64,000 nt of DNA from NCBI GenBank assembly GCA_016704895.1, contig JADIZG010000011.1, forward strand, positions 14,848 to 78,847, read 5' to 3'. Both the position numbers and the translations under genes were made by a program. The stretch is from Betaproteobacteria bacterium (GTDB lineage Bacteria > Pseudomonadota > Gammaproteobacteria > Burkholderiales > Casimicrobiaceae). The notes below the pieces were generated by a model that saw only the letters and a list, made by a program, of their open reading frames with translations, was not told the DNA's origin and did not search any database. Below, piece after piece: positions 27,116-35,823 of the stretch (position 1 is the first letter of the stretch; every line of letters starts with the position of its first letter).

Positions 27116-28105
27116 ATGAACGCAAACGTGGTTACGGCGGACGCCGCCGCGATCGACCGCGCCGCCGACGCGCTGCGCGCGGGCGCGCTCGTCGCGTTCC
27201 CGACCGAGACCGTCTACGGGCTGGGCGCCGACGCCGCGAATCCGGTCGCGGTGCGCGCGGTGTTCGAGGCCAAGGGGCGTCCGTCCGACCATCCGCTGAT
27301 CGTCCACCTCGCCGACGCGAAGCACCTCGACGTGTGGGCGCGCGACGTGCCCGACGGCGCGCGTGCGCTCGCGCGCGCGTTCTGGCCCGGCCCGCTCACG
27401 CTGATCCTGCCGCGCACGGCGCTCGCCGGCGACGCCGTGACCGGCGGGCAGGACACGGTCGGCCTGCGCGTTCCCGCGCACCCGGTCGCGCACGCGCTGC
27501 TCGTCGCGTTCGCGCGCCGCGGGGGCCACGGCATCGCCGCACCGTCCGCGAACCGCTACGGGCACGTCTCGCCGACGACCGCCGCGCACGTCGCCGACGA
27601 CCTCGGCGACCGCGTCGCGCTGATCCTCGACGGCGGACCGTGCGACGTCGGCATCGAGAGCACGATCGTCGCGTTCGCCGGCGACCGGCCGATTCTGATG
27701 CGTCCGGGCAGGATCGGCGTCGACGCCCTCGCCCGCGTGCTGGGACGCGTGCCCGCGGCACCCTCGGGCGGCGCCCCGCGCGCCTCGGGAACGCACGCGT
27801 CGCACTACGCGCCGCGCACCGAGGCATTCCTCGTCGACGCGGCGATCCTGCCGGTCGAGATCCTGCGGCTGACCGAGCGCGACGAGGTCGTCGCGGTGCT
27901 CGCTCGCGCACCGAAGCCGGCGGGCTTCGACGGACCGTGGATCGAGGCGCCGTCCGACGCCGACGGCTACGCGCGCGAGCTCTACGCGAACCTGCGGGCG
28001 CTGGACGCCGCGGGCGCCGACGCGATCCTGATCGAGACGCCGCCCGACGACCCGGCGTGGCTCGCGGTGAGCGACCGGCTCGCCCGAGCCACGCATCGCG
28101 GCTAA
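27116..28105 (+). CDS. L-threonylcarbamoyladenylate synthase, Sua5 type
   Basis: 329 residues. It makes threonylcarbamoyl-AMP for the t6A modification of ANN-decoding tRNAs. The YrdC domain (about 1-200) contains the KxR/SxN-type motifs FPTETVYGLGADA, FEAKGRPSDHPLIVHL and GIAAPSANRYGHVSPTTA. The extra C-terminal Sua5 domain (about 215-329) marks the long type rather than TsaC; HASHYAPRTE is the linker signature. No Shine-Dalgarno is visible before the ATG. The gene is divergent from metK and followed by glycerate kinase after 34 bases. Confidence 0.93.
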   Translation: MNANVVTADAAAIDRAADALRAGALVAFPTETVYGLGADAANPVAVRAVFEAKGRPSDHPLIVHLADAKHLDVWARDVPDGARALARAFWPGPLTLILPRTALAGDAVTGGQDTVGLRVPAHPVAHALLVAFARRGGHGIAAPSANRYGHVSPTTAAHVADDLGDRVALILDGGPCDVGIESTIVAFAGDRPILMRPGRIGVDALARVLGRVPAAPSGGAPRASGTHASHYAPRTEAFLVDAAILPVEILRLTERDEVVAVLARAPKPAGFDGPWIEAPSDADGYARELYANLRALDAAGADAILIETPPDDPAWLAVSDRLARATHRG

Positions 28106-28139
28106 CTGCGCCGCTGCCCGATCCCTCCCGATCCAGGAT

Positions 28140-29381
28140 ATGGCCCGCCCTCCCAGCGTCGTCGTCGCACCGGATTCGTTCAAGGGGTCGCTGAGCGCGC
28201 CGGAGGCGGCCGCCGCGATCGCCAAAGGCATCGCCCGCGGCGCGCCGGGTGCCACGGCGATCCAGCGCCCGATGGCCGACGGCGGCGAAGGCACGCTCGA
28301 CGCGGTGTTGCGTGCCTCGGGCAGTGCCGCGAGCCGGGGCGAGATCGAGGTCGAGGGCGCGGGCGGCGCGCCGATCCTGGCGGGCTACGGCATCGTCGAC
28401 CGCGACGGCACGCGCACCGCGATCCTCGAGTGCGCGCAGGTCGTCGCGATCACCGATGCGGCGGGCATGGCGGTCCCGGTGACGTCACGCACGACGACGG
28501 GCCTCGGCCGGCAACTGCGGGCGCTGCTCGACCTCGGCGTGCGCCGCTTCATGGTCGGGCTCGGCGGCAGCAGCACCAACGACGGCGGCGCGGGGCTGCT
28601 GGTCGCGCTGGGGCTGCGGCTCCTCGATGCGGACGGACGCGACGTCGAGCCAACGCCCGACGGACTCGCGCGCCTCGCGCGCGCGGACGCTTCGGCGCTC
28701 GATGCGCGCCTCGCGGCCTGCGAGATCACGATCATGTCCGACGTCGACAATCCGCTCGCCGGCGAGCGCGGCGCGACGGCGATCTTCGGGCCGCAGAAAG
28801 GGGTGGAGGCCGGCCAAGTCGCCGCGATCGACGCTACGCTCGCGCGCTACGCGGCGATCGTCGAGGCTGCGATCGGGAGGCGCGCGTCGGAGCGTCCGGG
28901 CGCGGGCGCCGCGGGCGGGCTGGGCCATGCGCTGATGCTCGCGGGCGGAACGATGCGCTCGGGCGCCCAGGTCGTCGCCGACCTGATCGGTCTCGACGCC
29001 GCGCTCGCGGGCGCCGACTGGGCGATCACCGGCGAGGGTCGGAGCGACGCGCAGACGCTGCTGTCGAAAGGGCCGTGCATCGTCGCCGAACGCGCGCGCG
29101 CGCGCGGCGTGCCGGTGACGCTGCTCTCGGGCGCGGTCGATGCGGCATCGCTCGCGGCGCTCCATGCGCGATTCGGGCCGCGACGCTCGACGCGTGCGGC
29201 TGCTCGCGCCCTCGCCGAGCGCGAGGCGGTCGCGCGCCTGTGTCGCCGCTCGGATTCGCGGGCGTGCCGGCGGGGGGGCGGCGGCCCTCGCCGACCCGCG
29301 CCGAGGGCCTGTGGCGCCCATCCGCGCGAGTCCGTCGGGCTGAAGCCCGCCCCACAGGGAAGGGGTGTGGGTCGGCCTTGA
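28140..29381 (+). CDS. Glycerate kinase (C-terminal tail aberrant)
   Basis: The first about 335 residues fit the GarK/GlxK glycerate kinase family: VVVAPDSFKGSLSAPEAA, PMADGGEGTLDAVL, VGLGGSSTNDGGAG, SDVDNPLAGERGA and WAITGEGRSDAQTLLSKG. The reaction is glycerate to 2- or 3-phosphoglycerate with ATP. After ALHARFG the translation becomes Arg- and Gly-rich, does not match the family end, and runs into a REP-like doublet. A base slip near 29180 probably hides the real C-terminus. It follows the sua5 gene closely on the same strand. Confidence 0.85.
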   Translation: MARPPSVVVAPDSFKGSLSAPEAAAAIAKGIARGAPGATAIQRPMADGGEGTLDAVLRASGSAASRGEIEVEGAGGAPILAGYGIVDRDGTRTAILECAQVVAITDAAGMAVPVTSRTTTGLGRQLRALLDLGVRRFMVGLGGSSTNDGGAGLLVALGLRLLDADGRDVEPTPDGLARLARADASALDARLAACEITIMSDVDNPLAGERGATAIFGPQKGVEAGQVAAIDATLARYAAIVEAAIGRRASERPGAGAAGGLGHALMLAGGTMRSGAQVVADLIGLDAALAGADWAITGEGRSDAQTLLSKGPCIVAERARARGVPVTLLSGAVDAASLAALHARFGPRRSTRAAARALAEREAVARLCRRSDSRACRRGGGGPRRPAPRACGAHPRESVGLKPAPQGRGVGRP

Positions 29382-29396
29382 GGCCGACACCGATGG
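29332..29396. repeat. REP-like doublet, copy B
   Basis: CCGTCGGGCTGAAGCCCG and TCGGCCTTGAGGCCGA form two facing hairpin arms like copies A and C. It lies at the convergent junction of glycerate kinase and the malonate-decarboxylase-like gene, where it may act as a bidirectional terminator or RNA stabiliser. Confidence 0.6.
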
Positions 29397-29431
29397 GCGC
29401 AGACGACTCGCGGGAACCCGGTGCGTCGGCC

Positions 29432-30672
29432 TCAGCGCTCGACGATCGTCGCCCCCCCAGCGCCGCGAAATGCCGCACCGGATGGCCGAGCAGCGGATCG
29501 TCCTCGACGAGCGACGCGAGCCGCGCCGGATCGAGCCTCAGCACGCGAGCCATCGCGGGCACGTCCATCGCGACGACCCGCGCGCCAGGCAGCGCCTCGA
29601 CGCGATCCGCCTGCAGCGCGTTCGCGAAGAATGCGGCGCTGTGACCCGTGCCGGTGAGCAAGGCGTCGATCCGCACGCCGCGCGAGCGCAGCAGACCGAG
29701 CACGCACGCGTGGTGCGCGAGCAACTGCGACAGGCCGGCCGTCTCCGCCACGCGCGTCGGCTCGTGGCCTTCGGAGTCCTCGAGTATCGTCAGCCCCTCG
29801 AGCCCGCCGGCGTCGAGGCACGCGAGGAGCTCCGCGTCGATCCCGAGCACGTCGTGCGGTCCGAACGTCGTTCCCGCCGCGCGCGCGGTCGCGGCGCTGC
29901 CGTCGATCGCGATCCAGGGCTCGCCGGCCGCCGCGAAACCGACGCGATCGACCAGGCGCGCGTGCGTCTCGCGCACGCTGCGCTCGAACGGCAGGACGCT
30001 CCTCAGCGCGATGTCGATCCACGCGCGGACCGTGGCCGCGTCGTCCTCGACCAGGTCGGCGACGCCGCCGTGCGCACGGGCCGCCGCGCCGAACACGCCC
30101 GCGACCGCGTCGGCGTCGTCCGCCGCGATCTCGGCGCGGCCGCGCGCCGCCTCGATCACCGCCGGTCCGGAGAGACCGAAGCGCACGGTCGGCAGCAGCG
30201 CGAGCCGGTCGCAGGCGGAGGCGAGCACCGACGCGCCGCCGAACACGTCGCCAGCGGCGATCGCAAGCACCGGGACGCCCGCCGCGCGGGCGTCGACGAG
30301 CGCGCGCAGCGCCCGCGCCAGCGCCAGCTCGGCCGCGTTCGCCTCGTGCAGCCGCACGCCGCCCGACGCCATCACGAGCACGATCGCTGCGGGTCGCTCG
30401 TCCCGCGCCCGCACGAACAGCGAGGCGAGCGCGCGGCCGTGGTTCGCGCCGACGGCGCCGCGCAGGAAGCGCTCGTCCTGGGCGGCGACGAGCACTCGGC
30501 GCGCGCCGATCGACGCGGAGCCGGTCACCACGCCGTCGTCGTCGCGCGCCTCGATGCCGAAACGCGCGAGGTCGGCGCTCGCGCCTGCCGGCGCGTCGAG
30601 CGCGAGCGTGCCGGGGTCCGCGAGCGCCGCGAGGCGGCCGTGCGGATCGAGACGGGTGATCGGGACGCTCAT
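29432..30672 (-). CDS. Fused malonate decarboxylase beta/gamma-like subunit (frame slip near the end)
   Basis: About 413 residues. The N-terminal half matches the beta subunit (MdcD) of biotin-independent malonate decarboxylase: GVRLHEANAAELALARAL, AGDVFGGASVLASAC and VRFGLSGPAVIEAARG. The C-terminal half matches gamma (MdcE): FGPHDVLGIDAELLACLD, LTGTGHSAAFFANALQADR and VVAMDVPAMARVLRL. Both halves have the crotonase/carboxyltransferase fold and decarboxylate a malonyl thioester. No mdcA, mdcC or ACP-loading genes are nearby; malonyl-CoA synthetase is divergent. A slip in a run of seven C (29452-29458) hides the natural ending ATIVER. An alternative ATG is at 30708. Confidence 0.78.
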
Positions 30673-30794
30673 CGGCGGGGCGCTGTCGTATAGTTTCGTC
30701 TTCGTCATCGACCGGCCGCCGGTCCGCGAGGACGCATCGCTGGCGGTCGTTGCGCAACGTAGCATGCGCGGCGCGACGCCGGGGTGCAACGACC

Positions 30795-32295
30795 ATGGAC
30801 GCCAACCTCTACACGCTTTTCGACGAGCACGTCGCCGACCCCGCGGCGCCCTGCCTCGTCGTGCCCAACGGGCCCGTCGTCCACTACGGCGAGCTCGCCG
30901 CGCTGTCGGCGCGCATCGCGCACGCGCTGGTCGACGCCGGATGCCGGCCGGGCGACCGCATCGCCGTGCAGGCGGAAAAGCACTGGACGGTGCTGCCGCT
31001 CTACCTCGCGGCGCTGCGGGCGGGGCTCGTCTACCTGCCGCTCAACACCGGCTACCAGCGCGCCGAGCTCGACTACTTCTTCGGCGACGCGGGGCCGCGC
31101 GTGATCGTGTGCGGCAGCGAAGCGCCTCGGCATCGTCGCCGCGAGTGCGCGCGACGCGACGGTGCTCACGCTCGACGCGCACGGCGGCGAGCTGCTCGAC
31201 CGCGCGGAAGGGAAGTCCGAGCTGTTCGACACGGTGCCGCGCGCGCCCGACGACCTCGCGGCGATCCTCTACACGTCGGGCACGACCGGCCGCTCGAAGG
31301 GCGCGATGCTGACGCACCGCAACCTCGCGTCGAACGCGCTCGCGCTGGTCGATGCGTGGGGGTTCACGCGCGGCGACGTGCTGCTGCACGCGCTCCCCGT
31401 CTACCACGTGCACGGGCTCTTCGTCGCGATCCACTGCGTGCTGCTGTCGGGCAGCCGGATGCTGTGGCTGCCCAAGTTCGACGCGCGCGAGGTGATGGCG
31501 CTGCTTCCGAAGGCGACGGTGATGATGGGCGTGCCGACGTTCTACACGCGCCTGCTCGCCGAGCCCTCGTTCGGTCGCGCGCATACGGACGGCGTGCGGC
31601 TGTTCGTCTCGGGTTCCGCTCCGCTGCTGCCCGAGACGTTCCGCGAGTTCGAGGAGCGCACCGGCCAGCGCATCCTCGAGCGCTACGGCATGACCGAGAC
31701 GGGCATGAACACGTCGAACCCGCTCGACGGCCCGCGCCTCGGAGGCACCGTCGGCCCGCCGCTGCCGGGTGTGTCGGTGCGCATCGTCGGCGACGACGGC
31801 GTCCCGTGCGCGCCCGGGACGATCGGCGCGATCCAGGTCAAGGGGCCGAACGTGCTGAAGGGCTACTGGAACCTGCCGGAGAAGACGCGCGAGGAGTTCA
31901 CCGCCGACGGCTGGTTCAGGACCGGCGACATGGGCGAGTGGACGCCCGAGGGCTACGTGCGGATCGTCGGCCGCGCGAAGGACCTGATCATCACCGGGGG
32001 CTTGAACGTCTACCCGAAGGAGATCGAGGAGCGCATCGACGCGATGGACGGCGTCGCGGAGAGCGCGGTGATCGGCGTCCCGCACCCGGACTTCGGCGAG
32101 GCGGTGATCGCCGTCGTCGTCGCGAAGCCAGGGCACGCGCTCACGGAAGCGGCGATCATCGGCGCGCTGAAGGCGGAGATTGCGAACTTCAAGGTGCCCA
32201 AGCGCGTGGTCTTCGCCGTGGACCTGCCGCGGAACTCGATGGGCAAGGTGGTCAAGTCGGAGTTGCGCGCGAAGTTCGCGCGGCCGTCCGACTAG
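30795..32295 (+). CDS. matB: Malonyl-CoA synthetase (apparent frame slip)
   Basis: About 499 residues after correction. It belongs to the acyl-adenylate synthetase superfamily and is closest in pattern to MatB/RpMatB. The P-loop is ILYTSGTTGRSKGAMLTHR, the A5 motif is ILERYGMTETGMNTSNP, the A8 hinge is GRAKDLIITGGLNVYPKEIE, and the A10 Lys is in LPRNSMGKVVKSEL. It converts malonate, CoA and ATP to malonyl-CoA. An extra C near 31125 separates the first 110 residues from the rest. It is divergent from a malonate-decarboxylase-like protein, suggesting a two-gene malonate pathway. Confidence 0.85.
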
Positions 32296-32617
32296 ACAGC
32301 GTCCTGCATGCGACGGTGCCGCGCTCCCGTAACCCGGATGGAGCGGCGCCGGGCGGCCCCGTCGCGGGCCGCGCGATGGCGGCGCGCGAGTCGCGGCGGG
32401 CAAGAGGTGCGCAAGATGATGACGGCGGCGTTGCGCGAGAAGGCCGCGCGCCGGCCCGCCCGGCCGGGCCGGGCGGGGGGCGCGGCGCCCCCGCCCCCCG
32501 CGGGGGGGGCGCCGCCGGCGCCCCCCCCCCCCGGGGGCGCGCGCCGCCCCCGGCCGCGTGCAGGCGGCGGCGCCGAGCCATCGCCTTCGGCGATGGCCGG
32601 TGCCGTCGAAGCAGCCC
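32296..32617. other. Extreme G/C low-complexity spacer
   Basis: This 322-base convergent spacer between matB and cytochrome b561 holds no gene. From about 32440 to 32570 it is almost only G and C, with a run of twelve C at 32521-32532, runs of eight and six G, and many short palindromes. It may be a decayed intergenic repeat or a mis-assembled stretch. Confidence 0.6.
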
Positions 32618-33160
32618 TCAGCCGCGCGCGGGCAGCATCCTGCGCATCGTGCCGTCACGCAGCCCGAAGTGGTGCCAGAACGCGGCGGCGACGTGCACCG
32701 CGACCAATCCGGTAAGCAGCCACGCGAGCCGCTCATGCAGCTGGTTCAGCGACTTCGCGAGGTCGGCATCCTTCGCGAGGAAGTCCGGGCCGCTCCAGCC
32801 GAAGAACGCGACGTCGTAGCCCTTCGCGTCCACCATCGCGTAACCCACGACGGGGACCGCGATCATCAGCGCGTACAGCGCGACGTGCCCCGCCTTCGCG
32901 AGCGCCTGTTGCAGGCCGGTTCCCTCGGGGGCCGGCCCCGGATGCGACAGCTTCCAGGCGATGCGCGCGAGCACGAGCAGGATCGCGACGATGCCCACCG
33001 TCTCGTGACCGTCGAACGCCAAGCCGCGCAGCGCCGAGCCCTTCGGCAGGTCCTCGAGGAATATGCCGCCGACCATCTGGACGGCGATCAGTGCGAACAT
33101 CGTCCAGTGCAGCCAGCGCGCGATCGCGCCGTAGCGGTTCGGGGAGTCGGAGGTCGGCAT
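32618..33160 (-). CDS. Cytochrome b561 family protein
   Basis: 180 residues with four membrane helices and conserved His residues expected to ligate two hemes (ARWLHWTMFALIAVQ, GHETVGIVAILLVLARI, AGHVALYALMIAVPVVGYA, LHERLAWLLTGLVAVHV). The family oxidises quinol or passes electrons across the inner membrane. The ATG at 33160 is preferred because AGGAC lies 6 bases upstream; an earlier ATG at 33184 lacks one. A perfect FNR-type box lies 72 bases upstream, so oxygen control is likely. Confidence 0.9.
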   Translation of the reverse strand: MPTSDSPNRYGAIARWLHWTMFALIAVQMVGGIFLEDLPKGSALRGLAFDGHETVGIVAILLVLARIAWKLSHPGPAPEGTGLQQALAKAGHVALYALMIAVPVVGYAMVDAKGYDVAFFGWSGPDFLAKDADLAKSLNQLHERLAWLLTGLVAVHVAAAFWHHFGLRDGTMRRMLPARG

Positions 33161-33231
33161 GGATGTCCTTTGCGACGTTTCCATCTACATAAGTTCGAAC
33201 GTTGCGATCGCAAGCGAGTTCTCCCGCAGTC

Positions 33232-33245
33232 TTGATCCGCATCAA
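33232..33245. promoter_or_regulatory. FNR/ANR-type binding site
   Basis: TTGATCCGCATCAA matches the FNR consensus TTGAT-N4-ATCAA perfectly. It lies in the 132-base divergent region between cytochrome b561 and quinone oxidoreductase, 72 and 48 bases from their start codons. A CATAAT -10-like element at 33281-33286 sits just before the oxidoreductase ATG. Confidence 0.75.
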
Positions 33246-33292
33246 GCGGACGCGCGCCAACCCGCTCCGCCCCCATCCCGCATAATGGCGCC

Positions 33293-34294
33293 ATGACGAC
33301 CCTGCCCACGACCATGCGCCACGTCGCGATGCGCGAGCCCGGCCCCCCCGACGTGCTCGGCATGGCCGAAGGACCGGTGCCGCAGCCGGGCGCCGGCGAC
33401 GTGCTGATCCGCGTCCGCTACGCCGGCGTCAACCGCCCCGATTGCATCCAGCGCCTGGGCAACTATCCGCCGCCGCCCGGCGCGTCGCCGATCATCGGAC
33501 TCGAGGTCGCCGGCACGGTCGCCGCAATCGGTGCGAACGTCGCGACGTGGCGCGTCGGCGACGAGGTCTGCGCGCTCACGCCCGGCGGCGGCTACGCGGA
33601 GTACTGCGTCGCGCCGGCGGGGCACTGCCTGCCGCCGCCGAAGGGCCTGTCGCTGCTCGAGGCGGCGAGCCTGCCGGAGAACGCGTTCACCGTCTGGCAC
33701 AACGTGTTCGAGCGGGGAAAGCTCGCCGCGGGCGAGACGATCCTGATCCACGGCGGCACGAGCGGCATCGGCTACACGGCGATCCAGTACGCGAAGGCGT
33801 TCGGCGCGAAGGTGATCACGACGGTCGGCAACGACGACAAGGCGGCGTTCTGCAGGGGAATCGGCGCGGATCACGCGATCAACTACCGGACCGGGGACTT
33901 CGTGGCCGAGGTCGCGACGATCACCGGCAAGCGCGGCGTCGAACTGGTGCTCGACATGGTGGGCGGCGACTACATCGCGAAGAACCTGCGCTGCCTCGCG
34001 ATCGAGGGCCGGCTCGCCATCATCGCGTTCCTGCACGGCAGCAAGGCCGAGGTCGACTGGATGCCGATCATGCTGAAGCGGCTCACGGTGACCGGATCGA
34101 CGATGCGCGCCAGCCCGGCCGAGCGGAAGGTCGGGATCGCCAACGCGCTGCGCGAGCGCGTGTGGCCGCTCTACGAGACCGGCCGCGCGAAGGCGGTGAT
34201 CCACCGCGTGTTCCCGCTCGCGGAGGCGGCGGCGGCGCACGCGCTGATGGAGTCGTCGCAGCACGTCGGCAAGATCATGCTGGACCTGGGGTGA
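33293..34294 (+). CDS. NAD(P)H quinone oxidoreductase, PIG3-like zinc-independent MDR
   Basis: 333 residues of the medium-chain dehydrogenase/reductase superfamily without structural or catalytic zinc Cys clusters. Signatures of the PIG3/TP53I3-like quinone reductases are YAGVNRPDCIQRLGNYPPPPG, LPENAFTVWHNVF, the NADPH loop ILIHGGTSGIGYTAIQYAKA and TVTGSTMRASPAERK. It probably reduces quinones with NADPH in the cytosol. A -10-like CATAAT lies 6 bases before the ATG, so the mRNA may be nearly leaderless. The FNR box upstream suggests control together with cytochrome b561. Confidence 0.9.
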   Translation: MTTLPTTMRHVAMREPGPPDVLGMAEGPVPQPGAGDVLIRVRYAGVNRPDCIQRLGNYPPPPGASPIIGLEVAGTVAAIGANVATWRVGDEVCALTPGGGYAEYCVAPAGHCLPPPKGLSLLEAASLPENAFTVWHNVFERGKLAAGETILIHGGTSGIGYTAIQYAKAFGAKVITTVGNDDKAAFCRGIGADHAINYRTGDFVAEVATITGKRGVELVLDMVGGDYIAKNLRCLAIEGRLAIIAFLHGSKAEVDWMPIMLKRLTVTGSTMRASPAERKVGIANALRERVWPLYETGRAKAVIHRVFPLAEAAAAHALMESSQHVGKIMLDLG

Positions 34295-34307
34295 CCCTCT
34301 CCGCAAT

Positions 34308-34371
34308 GCCGTCGGCCTGAAGGCCGACCCACAGGGCAGCGCGGGATCGTGGGTCGGGCTTCAGCCCGGGG
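34308..34371. repeat. REP-like doublet, copy C
   Basis: GTCGGCCTGAAGGCCGACCC and GGGTCGGGCTTCAGCCCG face one another at the convergent end of the quinone oxidoreductase and gntR genes, as in copy B. Confidence 0.6.
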
Positions 34372-34395
34372 CGGGTCGGCCGGCTACCGAGGCGG

Positions 34396-35106
34396 CTAGT
34401 CGAGAAAGTCGCAGTGCTTCTCGACGTAGGCGGCGAGGTCGAGCGAGTGCTGGCGCACGAGCCGCTCGGCGAGCTCGGTGTCGCGCTTCTCGAGCGCCTC
34501 GATGATGCGCATGTGGTCGACGATCGAGCGCGATGCGCGGTCGGCCTGCGAGATCGTCATCCGCCGTATCGCCCGGACGTGGATGAACAGGTTCTCGAGC
34601 GTCTGGCCCATCAGGTTCGAGCCGGAGAGCCGGATGATCGCCTGGTGGAACGCGATGTTCGCGTCCGAGTACTCGTTGATGTGGTCGGACGGCACCGAAG
34701 TGCGGAACTCGTCGAACATCCTGCGCAGGCCGGCGATCTCCTCGTCCGAGGCGTTCGCGGTCGCGAGCCGCACGGCCATGCTCTCGATCGCCGCCCACAT
34801 CTCGATCATCTCGACGATCTGGCGCTTGGTCTTGCGGACGATGAAGATGCCGCGGCGCGGAACCGTCCGCAGCAGGCCCTCCTGCTCGAGCAGCGTCATC
34901 GCCTCGCGGATCGGCGTCCGCGAGACCCCCAGCGAGAGCGACAGCTGGCGCTCGTCGAGCCGGACCTCGCCCTTGTGCGAGTAGATGTCGGCCTCGACGA
35001 TCGCCTGCTTCAGCGCCGCGTAGGCCTGGTCGCGCAGGCTCGCGTTCGGGTTGATCGGCTGGAGCGCCAGCGGGATCTTCGGGACGGCGGCCGTGCCGGT
35101 GGCCAT
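34396..35106 (-). CDS. GntR/FadR-type transcriptional regulator (FCD domain) of the oxalate operon
   Basis: 236 residues. The winged helix-turn-helix at about 25-95 includes LDERQLSLSLGVSRTPIREA and LRTVPRRGIFI. The FCD ligand-binding domain (about 105-230) shows the metal-binding pattern D...H (NEYSDANIAFHQAIIRLSG) and the later H pair (VDHMRIIEALEKRD, VRQHSLDLA). It is divergent from the oxalyl-CoA decarboxylase operon. Near-identical TGATATAT(C/G)A palindromes lie between -35 and -10 of both divergent promoters, so it probably represses itself and the operon, with an oxalate-pathway intermediate as the likely inducer. The ATG at 35106 is preceded by GGAGGGAG. Confidence 0.9.
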   Translation of the reverse strand: MATGTAAVPKIPLALQPINPNASLRDQAYAALKQAIVEADIYSHKGEVRLDERQLSLSLGVSRTPIREAMTLLEQEGLLRTVPRRGIFIVRKTKRQIVEMIEMWAAIESMAVRLATANASDEEIAGLRRMFDEFRTSVPSDHINEYSDANIAFHQAIIRLSGSNLMGQTLENLFIHVRAIRRMTISQADRASRSIVDHMRIIEALEKRDTELAERLVRQHSLDLAAYVEKHCDFLD

Positions 35107-35209
35107 GGCTTTCGGGACTCCCTCCTGGCGGGTGGCGCCGGGCGCTGCGATGGCGCGCCGGTCGTCCGTCGTGTCGACGCCTCCTCCATTGGAGACTGAC
35201 CCGCCACTT

Positions 35210-35238
35210 CGTATCTCATATATCAGAACTGCCGGCAA
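35210..35238 (-). promoter_or_regulatory. gntR promoter with internal operator
   Basis: On the minus strand TTGCCG, 17 bases, then GATACG. The spacer ends with TGATATATGA, directly before the -10. The layout copies that of the divergent oxc promoter, supporting autoregulation. Confidence 0.6.
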
Positions 35239-35475
35239 GGGGCCAATTGAACGCCGCTTATCCGGGCGCCCGGGCGCGGCGAATCGAGCGTTCGTGCGAT
35301 TGCCGACGCCAACGCGGTCCGGAAGTCCGGAAATGCCGAGGCGTTTCCGCCGCCGATGTCGCAGCGCGCAATCCGCTGTGCTCCCGGGCGTGACGCACGC
35401 CGGCGTCGATGCGCGGTTCACACGCGCGCCGCATTGCAGCATCAAAATGAGTCCAAAAAAGACCGTGCAAGAGCG

Positions 35476-35505
35476 TTGACAGCCGTCTGATATATCAAAT
35501 ACCTT
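35476..35505 (+). promoter_or_regulatory. Promoter and operator of the oxalate operon
   Basis: TTGACA, 17 bases, then ATACCT. The perfect palindrome TGATATATCA (35488-35497) lies between the two elements, so a bound GntR protein would block polymerase. It leaves a leader of about 310 bases before oxc. Confidence 0.65.
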
Positions 35506-35573
35506 ATCTCGAAACGAGAAGACCGGCGCCCGCCGAACGCGGGCTTCGGGACAATCTGGAGGAGCTTCGGGAG

Positions 35574-35747
35574 ATGCGCCAGCAACCGAGCCCGGTCATG
35601 CCCGTCGGCGCCAGCCTGCGGGCGGTGGCGATCGGTAGCTGCCCTTCCGGCCCCTCCCTTGCGTTGCTCCCGCTCCGCGAACCTGCCGGATCGGACCGCA
35701 TCACGCGCGACACCCCCCGGACCCTCTCCGGACCGAACAGGCTTTGA
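35574..35747 (+). CDS. Possible 57-residue leader ORF upstream of oxc
   Basis: An ATG after GGAGGAGCTTCGGGAG opens a frame of 57 codons (MRQQPSPVMPVGAS... ending LSGPNRL) that stops 76 bases before oxc. There is no family match. It might be a leader peptide or a chance frame in the long oxc leader. The remaining leader sequence to 35823 shows no fold that I recognise. Confidence 0.25.
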   Translation: MRQQPSPVMPVGASLRAVAIGSCPSGPSLALLPLREPAGSDRITRDTPRTLSGPNRL

Positions 35748-35823
35748 TCCCCGGCAGCCCCAGCTTTGCGCCCGACCCGGGCGAGGAGGCCGCGCCGCCG
35801 GGCGTCCGACATCGGAGGAACGC

